This document shows positions 1-8,007 of a stretch of DNA of 64,000 bases, one piece after another. This stretch comes from JABFRJ01 sp031374735 (GTDB taxonomy: Bacteria > Pseudomonadota > Alphaproteobacteria > Rhizobiales > Hyphomicrobiaceae). The position numbers were made by a program, and so were the translations under genes. Below the pieces are notes generated by a model, which was given only the letters and a program-made list of their open reading frames with translations, searched no databases and had not been told where the DNA came from. The stretch spans positions 17,598 to 81,597 of the forward strand of contig JANMGQ010000201.1 of assembly GCA_031374735.1 (NCBI GenBank), in the 5' to 3' direction. Every line of letters begins with the position of its first letter. The stretch's first letter is position 1.

Positions 1-112
1 CAATAAGCGAGGTACGGCGCCTTGCCCCAATACCGGCCGGACGGACTGATGTTCACGAAGCGCGGATGCGTGATGGCGTCGTGCGAGGCAACGTCACGCG
101 TCACATGATGGC

Positions 113-529
113 TTGGAGCTGGACGAAGCCGTCTTGCGGCTCATGGAGCGGCTCGTGGGCGCTGCATCGTCGGCACAGCCGACATCCGTGCGGCTGTCTC
201 CGCGCGATACACGTCGGATCATGGCGGCCGTGCGCTGTATCGATGAACACGCAACCGAACCGATAAATCTCGCTGACTTGGCTTCAGAAGCGGGCATGAG
301 CAAGTATCACTTCTTGCGCAGCTTCCGCCGCGCCATCGGGATGACGCCCTATCAGCTGCTGTTGAGTGTGCGGCTGCGGCGCGCGGCCGTCGCCTTGCTG
401 TCGTCAAACACAGCCGTTGCCGATATCGCCTATGACGCCGGCTTTTCAGATTTGTCGACCTTCAACAACCGCTTCCGGGCGCGCTTTGGCGAAAGCCCAT
501 CGCGTTTCCGCCGGCGGTCCGGGCCATAA
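113..529 (+). CDS. AraC-family transcriptional regulator, C-terminal part (gene probably frame-shifted)
   Basis: The 138-residue reading frame begins at a TTG and carries a complete AraC-type DNA-binding domain: two helix-turn-helix units, the first around LADLASEAGMSKYHFLRSF and the second around AVADIAYDAGFSDLSTFNNRF, closing with the usual GESPSRFR. Proteins of this shape normally have an N-terminal effector or cupin half of about 120-150 residues. That half is not in this frame, where an in-frame stop lies at 71-73. Another plus frame from position 3 to about 110 reads VRRLAPIPAGRTDVHEAR, which resembles the linker just before the HTH part of such regulators. I infer one gene starting left of the window with a frame change near 104-112, either real decay or a sequencing error. 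The target is unknown. Confidence 0.75.
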   Translation: MELDEAVLRLMERLVGAASSAQPTSVRLSPRDTRRIMAAVRCIDEHATEPINLADLASEAGMSKYHFLRSFRRAIGMTPYQLLLSVRLRRAAVALLSSNTAVADIAYDAGFSDLSTFNNRFRARFGESPSRFRRRSGP

Positions 530-550
530 TCGAGCGACGCGTCGTCATGG

Positions 551-1606
551 CTAAGGACGGCGCGGCTGGCAGAGGGCCGCGGCTGCATCAGTTTCGGCTC
601 GCGCCTGAGCGGCAACAGGCACTGTGATCTGCGTTGGATCGAAGGGAACGCTGAACGCGAGGCCGGGAAAGCTGCGTGCGACGTAGGCCTCAGCGAGACG
701 CGCAAGGCGCTCGGCCTGGTCGGTTGTGAACCCGCTCTGATGCAAATCCTCGGCAAGAATGGCGCCGCGTGCCTGCACGAACATGCGTTGCGCGTCGGGC
801 TCGGCCGGGTAACGCTCTGCGATCTTGGCCTTGTCCGCATCCGACACCACGCGCGCCGCAAGCGTGTGACAGGCGCTGTCAGCGCCGGCACCAAGGAGCG
901 CCGCAGGAAAGCGATAGTGCATGATCGACACAACATCATGCCGTGGCAGGCGCGACAGGTTGATATCCCGGCGCAGACGCACTTGCTCCTGCATCATCAT
1001 CAGCGTCTCTTGCCGCTCCCGGTCCGAGTAGGTTGCGAAGATGTCTTGCCGCTCGCAGACCGCCGCGATCTTCAAGTCAGCGGCACACGGCGACGCGGGA
1101 TGCTGATGCTCATGGGGCAGCGCGAGCGCGTGGCCCAGCTCGTGAAGTGCCGCTTCGCGGATGTCTTCGCTGCGCCGGCCCGTCGCCCCGCCGATGCCAA
1201 TGAACATCGTGGGACGGTTTGGCGCCGCATCCGTGGTTCGGGTACCGAGATGCGAACGGCTCGCGAGATCGGATTGGAAGCCGACACGGATGTCGGACGG
1301 TTTCGCGCTGTCACAATCTCGATAGCCAGGCGCCTGGCCGAAGTCGAAGCGGATATTGCCGGTGGCACTCCACTCAGCCGCGGCCTCAACAACCATGCGG
1401 CGATGGACCCGCTCGCCAAGGAAAAAGCATCCACTCAGGGTCGAACCCGTCGGCCATACAAGGATGTCGTAGCCAGCGGTGAAGTGCAGCAGGAGTTGGC
1501 GGTCGTGGGACGGGGCCTGACTTCGGGCAATGTCTGGAGAGGCTGCAACGAGCGCCACACAGCATCCGAGACGGACAATCCTGGGCAGTCTGAGCCAAGA
1601 CACCAT
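551..1606 (-). CDS. Secreted zinc metalloprotease of the metzincin type
   Basis: The roughly 350-residue protein has the metzincin zinc site HELGHALALPHEH (HExxHxxxxxH), followed about 75 residues later by SIMHY, the Met-turn. This is seen directly and places it among M10/M12/M57-like peptidases. The N-terminus (MVSWLRLPRIVRLGCCVALVAAS) looks like a Sec signal peptide, so export to the periplasm or outside is likely. Six or more cysteines suggest disulphides. An upstream in-frame GTG at 1636 would add ten residues; I prefer the ATG at 1606 because it puts the basic n-region at the start. The gene stands alone, converging on the AraC gene and divergent from atpC. The subfamily and substrate cannot be told from the sequence. 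Confidence 0.82.
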   Translation of the reverse strand: MVSWLRLPRIVRLGCCVALVAASPDIARSQAPSHDRQLLLHFTAGYDILVWPTGSTLSGCFFLGERVHRRMVVEAAAEWSATGNIRFDFGQAPGYRDCDSAKPSDIRVGFQSDLASRSHLGTRTTDAAPNRPTMFIGIGGATGRRSEDIREAALHELGHALALPHEHQHPASPCAADLKIAAVCERQDIFATYSDRERQETLMMMQEQVRLRRDINLSRLPRHDVVSIMHYRFPAALLGAGADSACHTLAARVVSDADKAKIAERYPAEPDAQRMFVQARGAILAEDLHQSGFTTDQAERLARLAEAYVARSFPGLAFSVPFDPTQITVPVAAQARAETDAAAALCQPRRP

Positions 1607-1864
1607 GGGCTGAGCCTGTCGTTCGACACGAGGCACTGCCTGATGATGGGAACATGATTTGCCAGCTGCGACAATATGGATGCAGAATCCAGGTTAGCAA
1701 CATGTGAGCAGGCTGTGACATCTGGGTCACTGAGACGTAGCGGCCGAGGAAAGCGGCGCTCCCCGCCTGAGCGACGCCATGATCCCTTGACGATTGAACG
1801 TCTGGCCGCTTTAGACCGGCGCAACCAACGCACAGCGTCCGTATCGCGCCGCCCGGAGACCGAA

Positions 1865-2266
1865 ATGGCCACCGCCTTCAAGTTCGAACTCGTGACGCCC
1901 GAGCGCGTGCTGATGTCCGCTGACGTGGAGCAGGTGCTGGTACCAGGCGCCGACGGCGACCTGACCGTTCTCGCAGGCCACGCTCCTGTCATCTCGACAT
2001 TGCGCCCAGGCATGATCGAGGCCAAGACGGCCGATGGCAAAGTCACTCGCATCTATGTGCGCGGTGGCTTTTGCGAAATAGCACCTGACAGCCTGACCAT
2101 TCTGGCCGAACGCGCCAGCGATGCCGAAGCCATGAGCGGCGATGCCCTTGCCTCGGAATTGAAAGCGGCCGAGGCCGAGTTGGCTGCGGCCGGCAACGAC
2201 GATGCCCGTTGGCTCGCCAGCACGGCCGTTGAAAGCCTGAAGCGTCTCGGTGGCAAAGCGGCCTGA
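1865..2266 (+). CDS. atpC: ATP synthase F1 epsilon subunit
   Basis: The 133-residue product matches the epsilon subunit of the F1Fo ATP synthase. It has an N-terminal beta-sandwich (FKFELVTPERVLMSADVEQV, then GDLTVLAGHAPVISTLRPG) and a C-terminal helical segment, and is of usual length. Epsilon sits at the foot of the central stalk, couples gamma rotation and inhibits ATP hydrolysis. The ATG at 1865 has GGAG seven bases upstream (1855-1858); the frame stays open further upstream but without family similarity. In most alphaproteobacteria this gene closes an atpHAGDC operon. Here no other F1 gene is adjacent, it follows a divergent protease gene, and it has its own terminator. It may be a detached copy or the only copy. 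Confidence 0.93.
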   Translation: MATAFKFELVTPERVLMSADVEQVLVPGADGDLTVLAGHAPVISTLRPGMIEAKTADGKVTRIYVRGGFCEIAPDSLTILAERASDAEAMSGDALASELKAAEAELAAAGNDDARWLASTAVESLKRLGGKAA

Positions 2267-2289
2267 TCCATTACATGCACGTCATAAGG

Positions 2290-2337
2290 GGCGTCGGGAG
2301 GAGGGCAACGCACCTCTTCCCGGCGCCTTTTCTGTTT
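2290..2337 (+). terminator. Rho-independent terminator after atpC
   Basis: A 15-base stem (arms 2290-2304 and 2313-2327, 13 of 15 positions complementary, rich in G and C) closes an 8-base loop and is followed by TTTTCTGTTT. It lies 24 bases after the atpC stop and should end that transcript before the oligopeptidase gene. Confidence 0.75.
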
Positions 2338-2492
2338 GGACGTTGATCCACGGCCCGACGCCCCCAATCCTTGACCCTGCAACCCAAGCCAGGGCACATA
2401 CAGGCACCGGTCACTTTCCCGCCTTTCCTGCATGGCCTTGTCGGGTCACGCACAAGAACGATTCGTCAACATCATCCAAAAACACGATCCTC

Positions 2493-4589
2493 ATGAGTAC
2501 GCCCGTGAAGAGTTCGACCCGCCCGCCTGTCGCCGAAAAGCGCCCCGTCGTGACCACGCACCACGACGTTACGATCACCGACGACTACGCGTGGCTGCGC
2601 GCGGCCAACTGGCAAGACGTGATGCGCGACCCGACCGTGCTCGATCCAGCGATCCGCGCGCATCTGGAAGCCGAGAATGCCTGGACGGAGGCAGCGCTGG
2701 GCGACACCAAAGAGCTGCAGGAGAGGCTGTTCCAGGAGATGAAGGGCCGCATCAAGGAGGACGATCAGTCCGTCCCTTCGCCCGATGGGCCCTGGCTCTA
2801 CAATGCCCGCTACATCACTGGCGGGCAGTATCCGCTGATCGTGCGCACGCCGCGTGCCGGTGGGAATGAGCAAATCATGATCGACGGCAACAAGGAGGCC
2901 GAGGGCCAAGCCTATTGGCAGCTCGGCTCAAGCTCCCATTCGCCCGATCACAAGTGGCTCGCCTACGCCGTCGACGACAAGGGCTCGGAGCTGTTCACGC
3001 TCAAAATCCGAGATCTTGAAACGGGCAAGGATCTCACCGACGCCATCCCGGACACGCGCGGCGGTGTGTGGGCCAACAACGACGTGCTGTTCTATGTCCG
3101 CCTCGATGACAACCACCGTCCGTTGACGGTCTGGCGCCATATCCGCGGCACCGACGCCTCAGCCGACGTGATGGTTTATGAGGAGAAGGACGTCGGTTTC
3201 TACGTCGGGGTCGGCAAGACGCAGTCGGGTCGCTTCGTCACCATCGACGTGCACGACCATCAAACCAACGAAGCCTACCTCATCGATACGGAAAAGCCGC
3301 TGTCGCCGCCTCGTCTGATCGCCGCCCGCCGCTTTGGCCACGAATACGGCATTGAGCACAACGGCAACCAGCTGTTCATTTCGACCAACTCGGGCCATGC
3401 CGAGGACTTTCGCCTGTGCACGGCGCCGATTGATGCGCCCGAAGAAGCCAACTGGAAGGAACTGCTGCCGCACAAGCCCGGCCGTTTGCTGATCGATCTC
3501 GTGGCCTACAAGAGCCACCTCGTGCGCCTTGAGCGCGAGGAGTGCCTGCCGCGCATTGTCATTCGCGATCTCAAGAGCGGCGCCGAACACGCGATCGAGT
3601 TCGACGAGGAAGCCTACTCTTTGGGTCTGTCGCACGGCTACGAGTTCGACACGACGACGATCCGCTTCACCTACTCGTCGATGACGACGCCGTCTGAGAC
3701 CTACGACTACGACATGGTCACGCGCACGCGCACCCTGCGCAAACGCCAGGAGGTGCCGAGCGGCCACAACGCCGCGGACTACGTCACACGCCGCCTGTTC
3801 GCCCCTGCCACAGATGGCGAAACCGTTCCCGTCACGCTGCTGTATCGCAAGGACACGCCGCTCGATGGCACAGCGCCGGTGCTGCTCTACGGCTACGGCA
3901 GCTATGGCATCACCATCCCCGCGTCGTTTGCCACGGGCCGCCTGTCGCTGGTCGATCGCGGCTTTATCTATGCCATCGCCCACATCCGCGGCGGCAAGGA
4001 CAAGGGCTACCGCTGGTACACCGGCGGCAAGATGGCGACCAAGATGAACACCTTCACGGATTTCATCGCGGCCGGCGAGCACCTCATCGACAAGGGCCTA
4101 ACCAAGACGGGCCGCATCGTCGCCAACGGCGGCTCGGCTGGCGGCATGCTGATGGGCGTGATCGCCAACCTGGCGCCGGAATTGTTCCTCGGCATCATCG
4201 CCGACGTGCCGTTCGTCGACGTGCTCAACACCATGCTCGACGCGTCGCTGCCCCTGACGCCGCCCGAGTGGCCCGAGTGGGGCAACCCGATCGAGAGTGC
4301 GGAAGAGTTTGCGCGCATTCATGCGTACTCGCCCTATGAAAACGTGGCAAAAAAGGCCTACCCGCACATCTTCGCCTACGGCGGCCTGACCGACCCGCGC
4401 GTCACCTATTGGGAACCCGCCAAGTGGATCGCGCGCATGCGTGAGCTGAACACGTCATCCAACATGGTGCTGCTGAAAACCAACATGGAAGGCGGCCACG
4501 GCGGCGCCTCCGGCCGCTTCGACAGCCTCAAGGAAGTGGCCGTCGACTACGCCTTCGCGATCAAGGTGGCGGGGAAGGTTGGGGCTTAG
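2493..4589 (+). CDS. ptrB: Oligopeptidase B (S9A prolyl oligopeptidase family), copy 1
   Basis: The 698-residue product is close to the 686 residues of E. coli protease II. It has an N-terminal beta-propeller region (residues about 60-420) and a C-terminal alpha/beta-hydrolase domain. The nucleophile motif GGSAGGM puts Ser at about 548, with Asp at about 634 (GLTDPRV) and His at about 669 (GGHGGASGR), the spacing expected for the family. These cytosolic enzymes cut short peptides after Arg or Lys. I chose the ATG at 2493, where similarity to the second copy (PVAEKRPV) begins; the frame is open to 2250 but that part looks non-coding. No good ribosome-binding site is visible. A very similar second copy lies 1.1 kb downstream. 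Confidence 0.92.
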   Translation: MSTPVKSSTRPPVAEKRPVVTTHHDVTITDDYAWLRAANWQDVMRDPTVLDPAIRAHLEAENAWTEAALGDTKELQERLFQEMKGRIKEDDQSVPSPDGPWLYNARYITGGQYPLIVRTPRAGGNEQIMIDGNKEAEGQAYWQLGSSSHSPDHKWLAYAVDDKGSELFTLKIRDLETGKDLTDAIPDTRGGVWANNDVLFYVRLDDNHRPLTVWRHIRGTDASADVMVYEEKDVGFYVGVGKTQSGRFVTIDVHDHQTNEAYLIDTEKPLSPPRLIAARRFGHEYGIEHNGNQLFISTNSGHAEDFRLCTAPIDAPEEANWKELLPHKPGRLLIDLVAYKSHLVRLEREECLPRIVIRDLKSGAEHAIEFDEEAYSLGLSHGYEFDTTTIRFTYSSMTTPSETYDYDMVTRTRTLRKRQEVPSGHNAADYVTRRLFAPATDGETVPVTLLYRKDTPLDGTAPVLLYGYGSYGITIPASFATGRLSLVDRGFIYAIAHIRGGKDKGYRWYTGGKMATKMNTFTDFIAAGEHLIDKGLTKTGRIVANGGSAGGMLMGVIANLAPELFLGIIADVPFVDVLNTMLDASLPLTPPEWPEWGNPIESAEEFARIHAYSPYENVAKKAYPHIFAYGGLTDPRVTYWEPAKWIARMRELNTSSNMVLLKTNMEGGHGGASGRFDSLKEVAVDYAFAIKVAGKVGA

Positions 4590-4694
4590 GGTTGCGAACC
4601 GCGCGAACCGCGGGCAACTGTTGTCGCACGCGTGGTTGTGCTACGGATCGAGCGGGTCTGCCGTGATTGGAGGCACCTATCGGAGGACATCGTC

Positions 4695-5018
4695 GTGGCC
4701 GACATCGACAATTCACTAACGCTGTCGATTCTCAAAGAGATCAGAGCGGACCTGAAGCAGCAGCAGTCACTGTTGCTGCAACTTGTCGAGCTTGGTCAGC
4801 GACACACCCGCCGTTTCGCCGACATCGACGATCGATTCGCTGAAGTGGATCGCCGCTTTGCGACGATAGAGCGCCGCATCAACGATCTGGTTCCCGAAAT
4901 GGAACTCATGTTGAAGGGTGAGCTTATGGGACGCCTCGCCAACTTTGAGTCCCGCGTCGATCACCGGATTGACGAACTTGCGGCGCGGCTCGACGACAAG
5001 ACGCCACCCGCGGCGTGA
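4695..5018 (+). CDS. Small coiled-coil protein of unknown function
   Basis: The predicted product has 107 residues, starting at GTG 4695 with GGAGG ten bases upstream (4681-4686 region). An in-frame start at 4632 would add 21 residues without a ribosome-binding site. The middle is a heptad-like coiled coil with the repeated pattern RFADIDDRFAEVDRRFATIERR. No catalytic motif, signal peptide or membrane segment is seen. It sits between an oligopeptidase B gene and an antitoxin-like gene on the same strand. I do not recognise a specific family; short coiled coils of this kind occur near toxin-antitoxin and phage genes. Confidence 0.6.
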   Translation: MADIDNSLTLSILKEIRADLKQQQSLLLQLVELGQRHTRRFADIDDRFAEVDRRFATIERRINDLVPEMELMLKGELMGRLANFESRVDHRIDELAARLDDKTPPAA

Positions 5019-5055
5019 GGTCTATAAACTTTCAAGCCTATGGTAGTTAACTCCA

Positions 5056-5400
5056 ATGGCCGACATTGTAATCCCTCCCCGTCCGCCCAATCGCATTGAC
5101 GCGAGTGCACTTGCCGAGTGTGTCGCGGATGTGATCGCCGAGGTGCGTCGTACCGGCGAGCCGGTCGAGATCGTCAAGGACGGCGTTGCCGTCGCGAGGC
5201 TGGTGGCCGTGGCTGATGCGACCGTCAAAGACGGAAACGCCACCTCTGTCATCGGAATGAGCCGCGGGACAATGAGCCTCGCAACACCCGGGGACATGTT
5301 GGACGACTTGCTGACGCCGGACGAGATCGATGAATACTACTCGAGCGAAATCGATCCACCTGCGCGCGGTGCCCTGCCTGCGGTTCGGCGCGAGGGCTGA
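5056..5400 (+). CDS. Phd/YefM-type antitoxin
   Basis: The 114-residue protein begins with a segment typical of Phd/YefM antitoxins (DASALAECVADVIAEVRRTG, then EPVEIVKDGVAVARL). This is the fold in which the protein binds its own promoter and, through its C-terminal tail, neutralises a toxin. The tail here (DEIDEYYSSEIDPPAR) is acidic, as expected. The gene ends two bases before a PIN-domain reading frame, the usual antitoxin-toxin order. The toxin partner looks internally deleted, so the antitoxin may now be an orphan. The family assignment rests on pattern recognition and is fairly secure; the pairing follows from adjacency. Confidence 0.75.
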   Translation: MADIVIPPRPPNRIDASALAECVADVIAEVRRTGEPVEIVKDGVAVARLVAVADATVKDGNATSVIGMSRGTMSLATPGDMLDDLLTPDEIDEYYSSEIDPPARGALPAVRREG

Positions 5401-5402
5401 AA

Positions 5403-5624
5403 TTGGCGATCCTGCTCGATACCCATACGCTCGTGTGGACGGTGTTGAACGATCCCCGATTCGATGACACGATCCTGCAGGCACAGTTGATTGGCTTGCA
5501 TAAAGACCCGGCGGATCGTCTGTTGGTCGCTGTGTCGATCAACGCCGGCTTTCGACTGCTCACCGCTGATGAGAAGATCCTCGCCTGGAGTGGCAAGCTC
5601 GACCGGATCGATTGCCGCGATTAA
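5403..5624 (+). pseudogene. PIN-domain (VapC-like) toxin with internal deletion
   Basis: The 73-residue frame (TTG start) opens with the PIN signature ILLDTHTLVWTVLNDPRF, which supplies the first catalytic Asp. It ends with the normal PIN C-terminal part HKDPADRLLVAVSINAGF and LLTADEKIL. Family members of this type have about 125-130 residues. The roughly 50 central residues, which carry the conserved Glu (typically SxWE), are missing between NDPRFDDTIL and IGLHKDP. Because the frame is kept, a shortened protein could be made, but an active Mg-dependent ribonuclease is unlikely. It is placed immediately after the antitoxin gene. Confidence 0.75.
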
Positions 5625-5737
5625 AACGCATGCGGCAGGAGGTTCGTCGACGCGCTCAACAGCATGCGTCGATGACGCCTTCCCCAGCAAGGTAGCTGGG
5701 AAGGCCGAGGTATAGCTGATGGGCGAGGTCTTTGCCG

Positions 5738-7816
5738 ATGTCCGCGCGTCCCCCGATCGCCGAGAAGCGCCCCGTTACCGCGACGTATCATGGCGTTACG
5801 TTGACTGACGATTATGCCTGGCTGCGGGCCGACAACTGGCAGCACGTGATGCGCGATCCCGCTGTGCTCGATCCTGCGATCCGCGCGCATCTCGAGGCCG
5901 AGAACGCTTGGACTGAAGTGGCACTGGCTGACACGAGAGCGCTGCAGGAGACGCTGCTCGCCGAGATGAAGGGGCGCATTAAGGAGGATAATCAGTGGGT
6001 TCCTTCGCTCGATGGTCCCTGGCTCTACAATCATCGCTTCGTCATTGGAGGCCAATATCCGCTCATCGTGCGCACACCCAGCGACGGTGGGAATGAGCAG
6101 ATCCTGATCGATGGCAACAAGGAGGCCGAAGGTAAAGCCTATTGGCGGCTCGGCATCACCACGCATTCGCCCGATCATCGGTGGCTAGCCTACGCCGTCG
6201 ACGATATCGGCTCGGAACTGTTCACGCTGCATATTCGTGACCTCTTGACCGGCAAAGACCTCGCCGATGTGCTACCCGATACCCGTGGCGGCGTTTGGGC
6301 CAACAATGACGTGCTGTTTTACGTGCGTCGCGACGCCAATCATCGCCCACTGACCGTCTGGCGGCATATCCGCGGTACGGACGCTGCAAGCGACGTGTGC
6401 GTCTATGGGGAGACGGATGCCGGCTTCTCCGTCAGAGTTGGCAAGACGCAGTCTGGCCGTTTCGTCGTCATCGACGTGCATGACTGGCAGACGAACGAAG
6501 CCTACGTCATCGACACGCAAGATCCTCTATCGCCACCTCGTCTCATCGAGAAGCGCCGCTTCGGCCACGCCTACCGCATCGAACACCACGACGATGCATT
6601 CTACATCATGACCAACTCCGGCGGAGCCGAAGACTTCCGCATAGTCACGGCGCCCGTCGATGCGCCTGAGGAGAAAAACTGGACGGAGCTACTGGCGCAC
6701 AAGCCGGGTCGGCTGATCATTGATTTCGTTTGCTACAAGAACCATCTCGTGCGGCGCGAGCTCGAAGACGGGCTGCCGAAGCTCATTGTGCGCGACCTGC
6801 GCACGCGTGAGGAACATGCGATCGCGTTCGACGAGGAGGCGTACTGGCTCGATCTGGATCAAGGTTACGAATTCGACACGAGGTCGATCCGCTTCATCTA
6901 CTCGTCCATGACGACCCCGGAAGAAACCTACGACTACGACATGACCACGCGCACCCGCACGCTGCGCAAACGCCAGGAGGTGCCGAGCGGGCATGACCCG
7001 GCCGACTATGTCACGCGCCGCCTGTACGCGCCGGCGAAGGACGGGGAGACTGTGCCGGTCACGCTGCTGTACAAGCGCGGCACGCCGCTCGACGGCACCG
7101 CACCGTTGCTTCTGACCGGGTACGGCAGCTACGGCTCGCCGCGGGCCGCGCGGTTCGCCCCCCGGTGCCTCTCGCTCGTCGATCGCGGTTTCATCTATGC
7201 CATCGCGCACGTTCGCGGCGGCAAGGACAAGGGCCATCGGTGGTATGCCGGTGGCAAGATGGCCACCAAGATGAACACCTTTACGGATTTCATCGCCGCT
7301 GGAGAGTACCTCGTCGAGCAAGGCTACACGACGAAGGGCCGCATCATCGCCAATGGTCGCTCGGCTGGCGGGATGTTGGTGGGCGCTGCCGCGAACCTCG
7401 CACCGGAGCTGTTCATTGGCATCATTGCCGAAGTACCGTTCGTCGATGTGCTCAACACGATGCTCGACGGCTCGCTGCCACTGACGCCGCCCGAGTGGCC
7501 CGAGTGGGGCAACCCGATCGAGAGCGCCGAGGAGTTCGCGCGCATCTTGTCGTATTCACCCTATGACAACGTGGCGAAGAAAGCCTATCCGCACATCTTC
7601 GCGTCCGGCGGCCTCACCGACCCGCGCGTCACCTATTGGGAACCCGCCAAGTGGATCGCGCGGCTGCGCGAGCTGAACACATCATCCAACATGGTGCTGC
7701 TGAAAACCAACATGCAGGGTGGCCACGGCGGTGCCTCGGGCCGCTACGATAGTCTCAAGGAACTTGCCCTCGATTATGCGTTTGCGATCAAAGTGGCGGG
7801 GAAGATTGGGGTGTGA
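5738..7816 (+). CDS. Oligopeptidase B (S9A prolyl oligopeptidase family), copy 2
   Basis: The 692-residue paralogue of the gene at 2493-4589 is nearly colinear with it, with long identical stretches around the catalytic domain. Expected triad: Ser about 542 in GRSAGGM, Asp about 628 in GLTDPRV, His about 663 in GGHGGASGR. It differs from copy 1 at the nucleophile elbow (Arg for Gly before the Ser) and in the segment after LLTGYGSYGS. I start at ATG 5738 (MSARPPIAEKRP); a TTG two codons earlier is also possible. It is presumably a cytosolic trypsin-like oligopeptidase. Conserved propeller and catalytic residues suggest it is functional, possibly with a shifted substrate preference. Confidence 0.9.
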   Translation: MSARPPIAEKRPVTATYHGVTLTDDYAWLRADNWQHVMRDPAVLDPAIRAHLEAENAWTEVALADTRALQETLLAEMKGRIKEDNQWVPSLDGPWLYNHRFVIGGQYPLIVRTPSDGGNEQILIDGNKEAEGKAYWRLGITTHSPDHRWLAYAVDDIGSELFTLHIRDLLTGKDLADVLPDTRGGVWANNDVLFYVRRDANHRPLTVWRHIRGTDAASDVCVYGETDAGFSVRVGKTQSGRFVVIDVHDWQTNEAYVIDTQDPLSPPRLIEKRRFGHAYRIEHHDDAFYIMTNSGGAEDFRIVTAPVDAPEEKNWTELLAHKPGRLIIDFVCYKNHLVRRELEDGLPKLIVRDLRTREEHAIAFDEEAYWLDLDQGYEFDTRSIRFIYSSMTTPEETYDYDMTTRTRTLRKRQEVPSGHDPADYVTRRLYAPAKDGETVPVTLLYKRGTPLDGTAPLLLTGYGSYGSPRAARFAPRCLSLVDRGFIYAIAHVRGGKDKGHRWYAGGKMATKMNTFTDFIAAGEYLVEQGYTTKGRIIANGRSAGGMLVGAAANLAPELFIGIIAEVPFVDVLNTMLDGSLPLTPPEWPEWGNPIESAEEFARILSYSPYDNVAKKAYPHIFASGGLTDPRVTYWEPAKWIARLRELNTSSNMVLLKTNMQGGHGGASGRYDSLKELALDYAFAIKVAGKIGV

Positions 7817-8007
7817 AGTCATGGCACACGAGTTGGAGAGAGCAGTGGGCTGGATGAGAGCGGTTCTTCGCAACAGATGACCGTTCATTGCCTGGCCGCG
7901 GAGTCACCGACTGCCAGACGAGGTTGCTCATGAAGTCTCCTCAAGCGAGCACCCCGCCCACGGTGAAGATGCCAAGGGGCGTGCAACGCCAGTACCAACG
8001 GGAGCGG

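Noticed and set aside
1..110. Minus-strand frame reading FVNISPSGRYWGKAPYLAY from the window edge
   Set aside because: It looks protein-like but overlaps the better-supported AraC linker on the plus strand; too short to name a family.
740..1657. 305-residue plus-strand frame opposite the metalloprotease
   Set aside because: It is the mirror of the protease gene, which has clear zinc and Met-turn motifs; the mirror translation has none.
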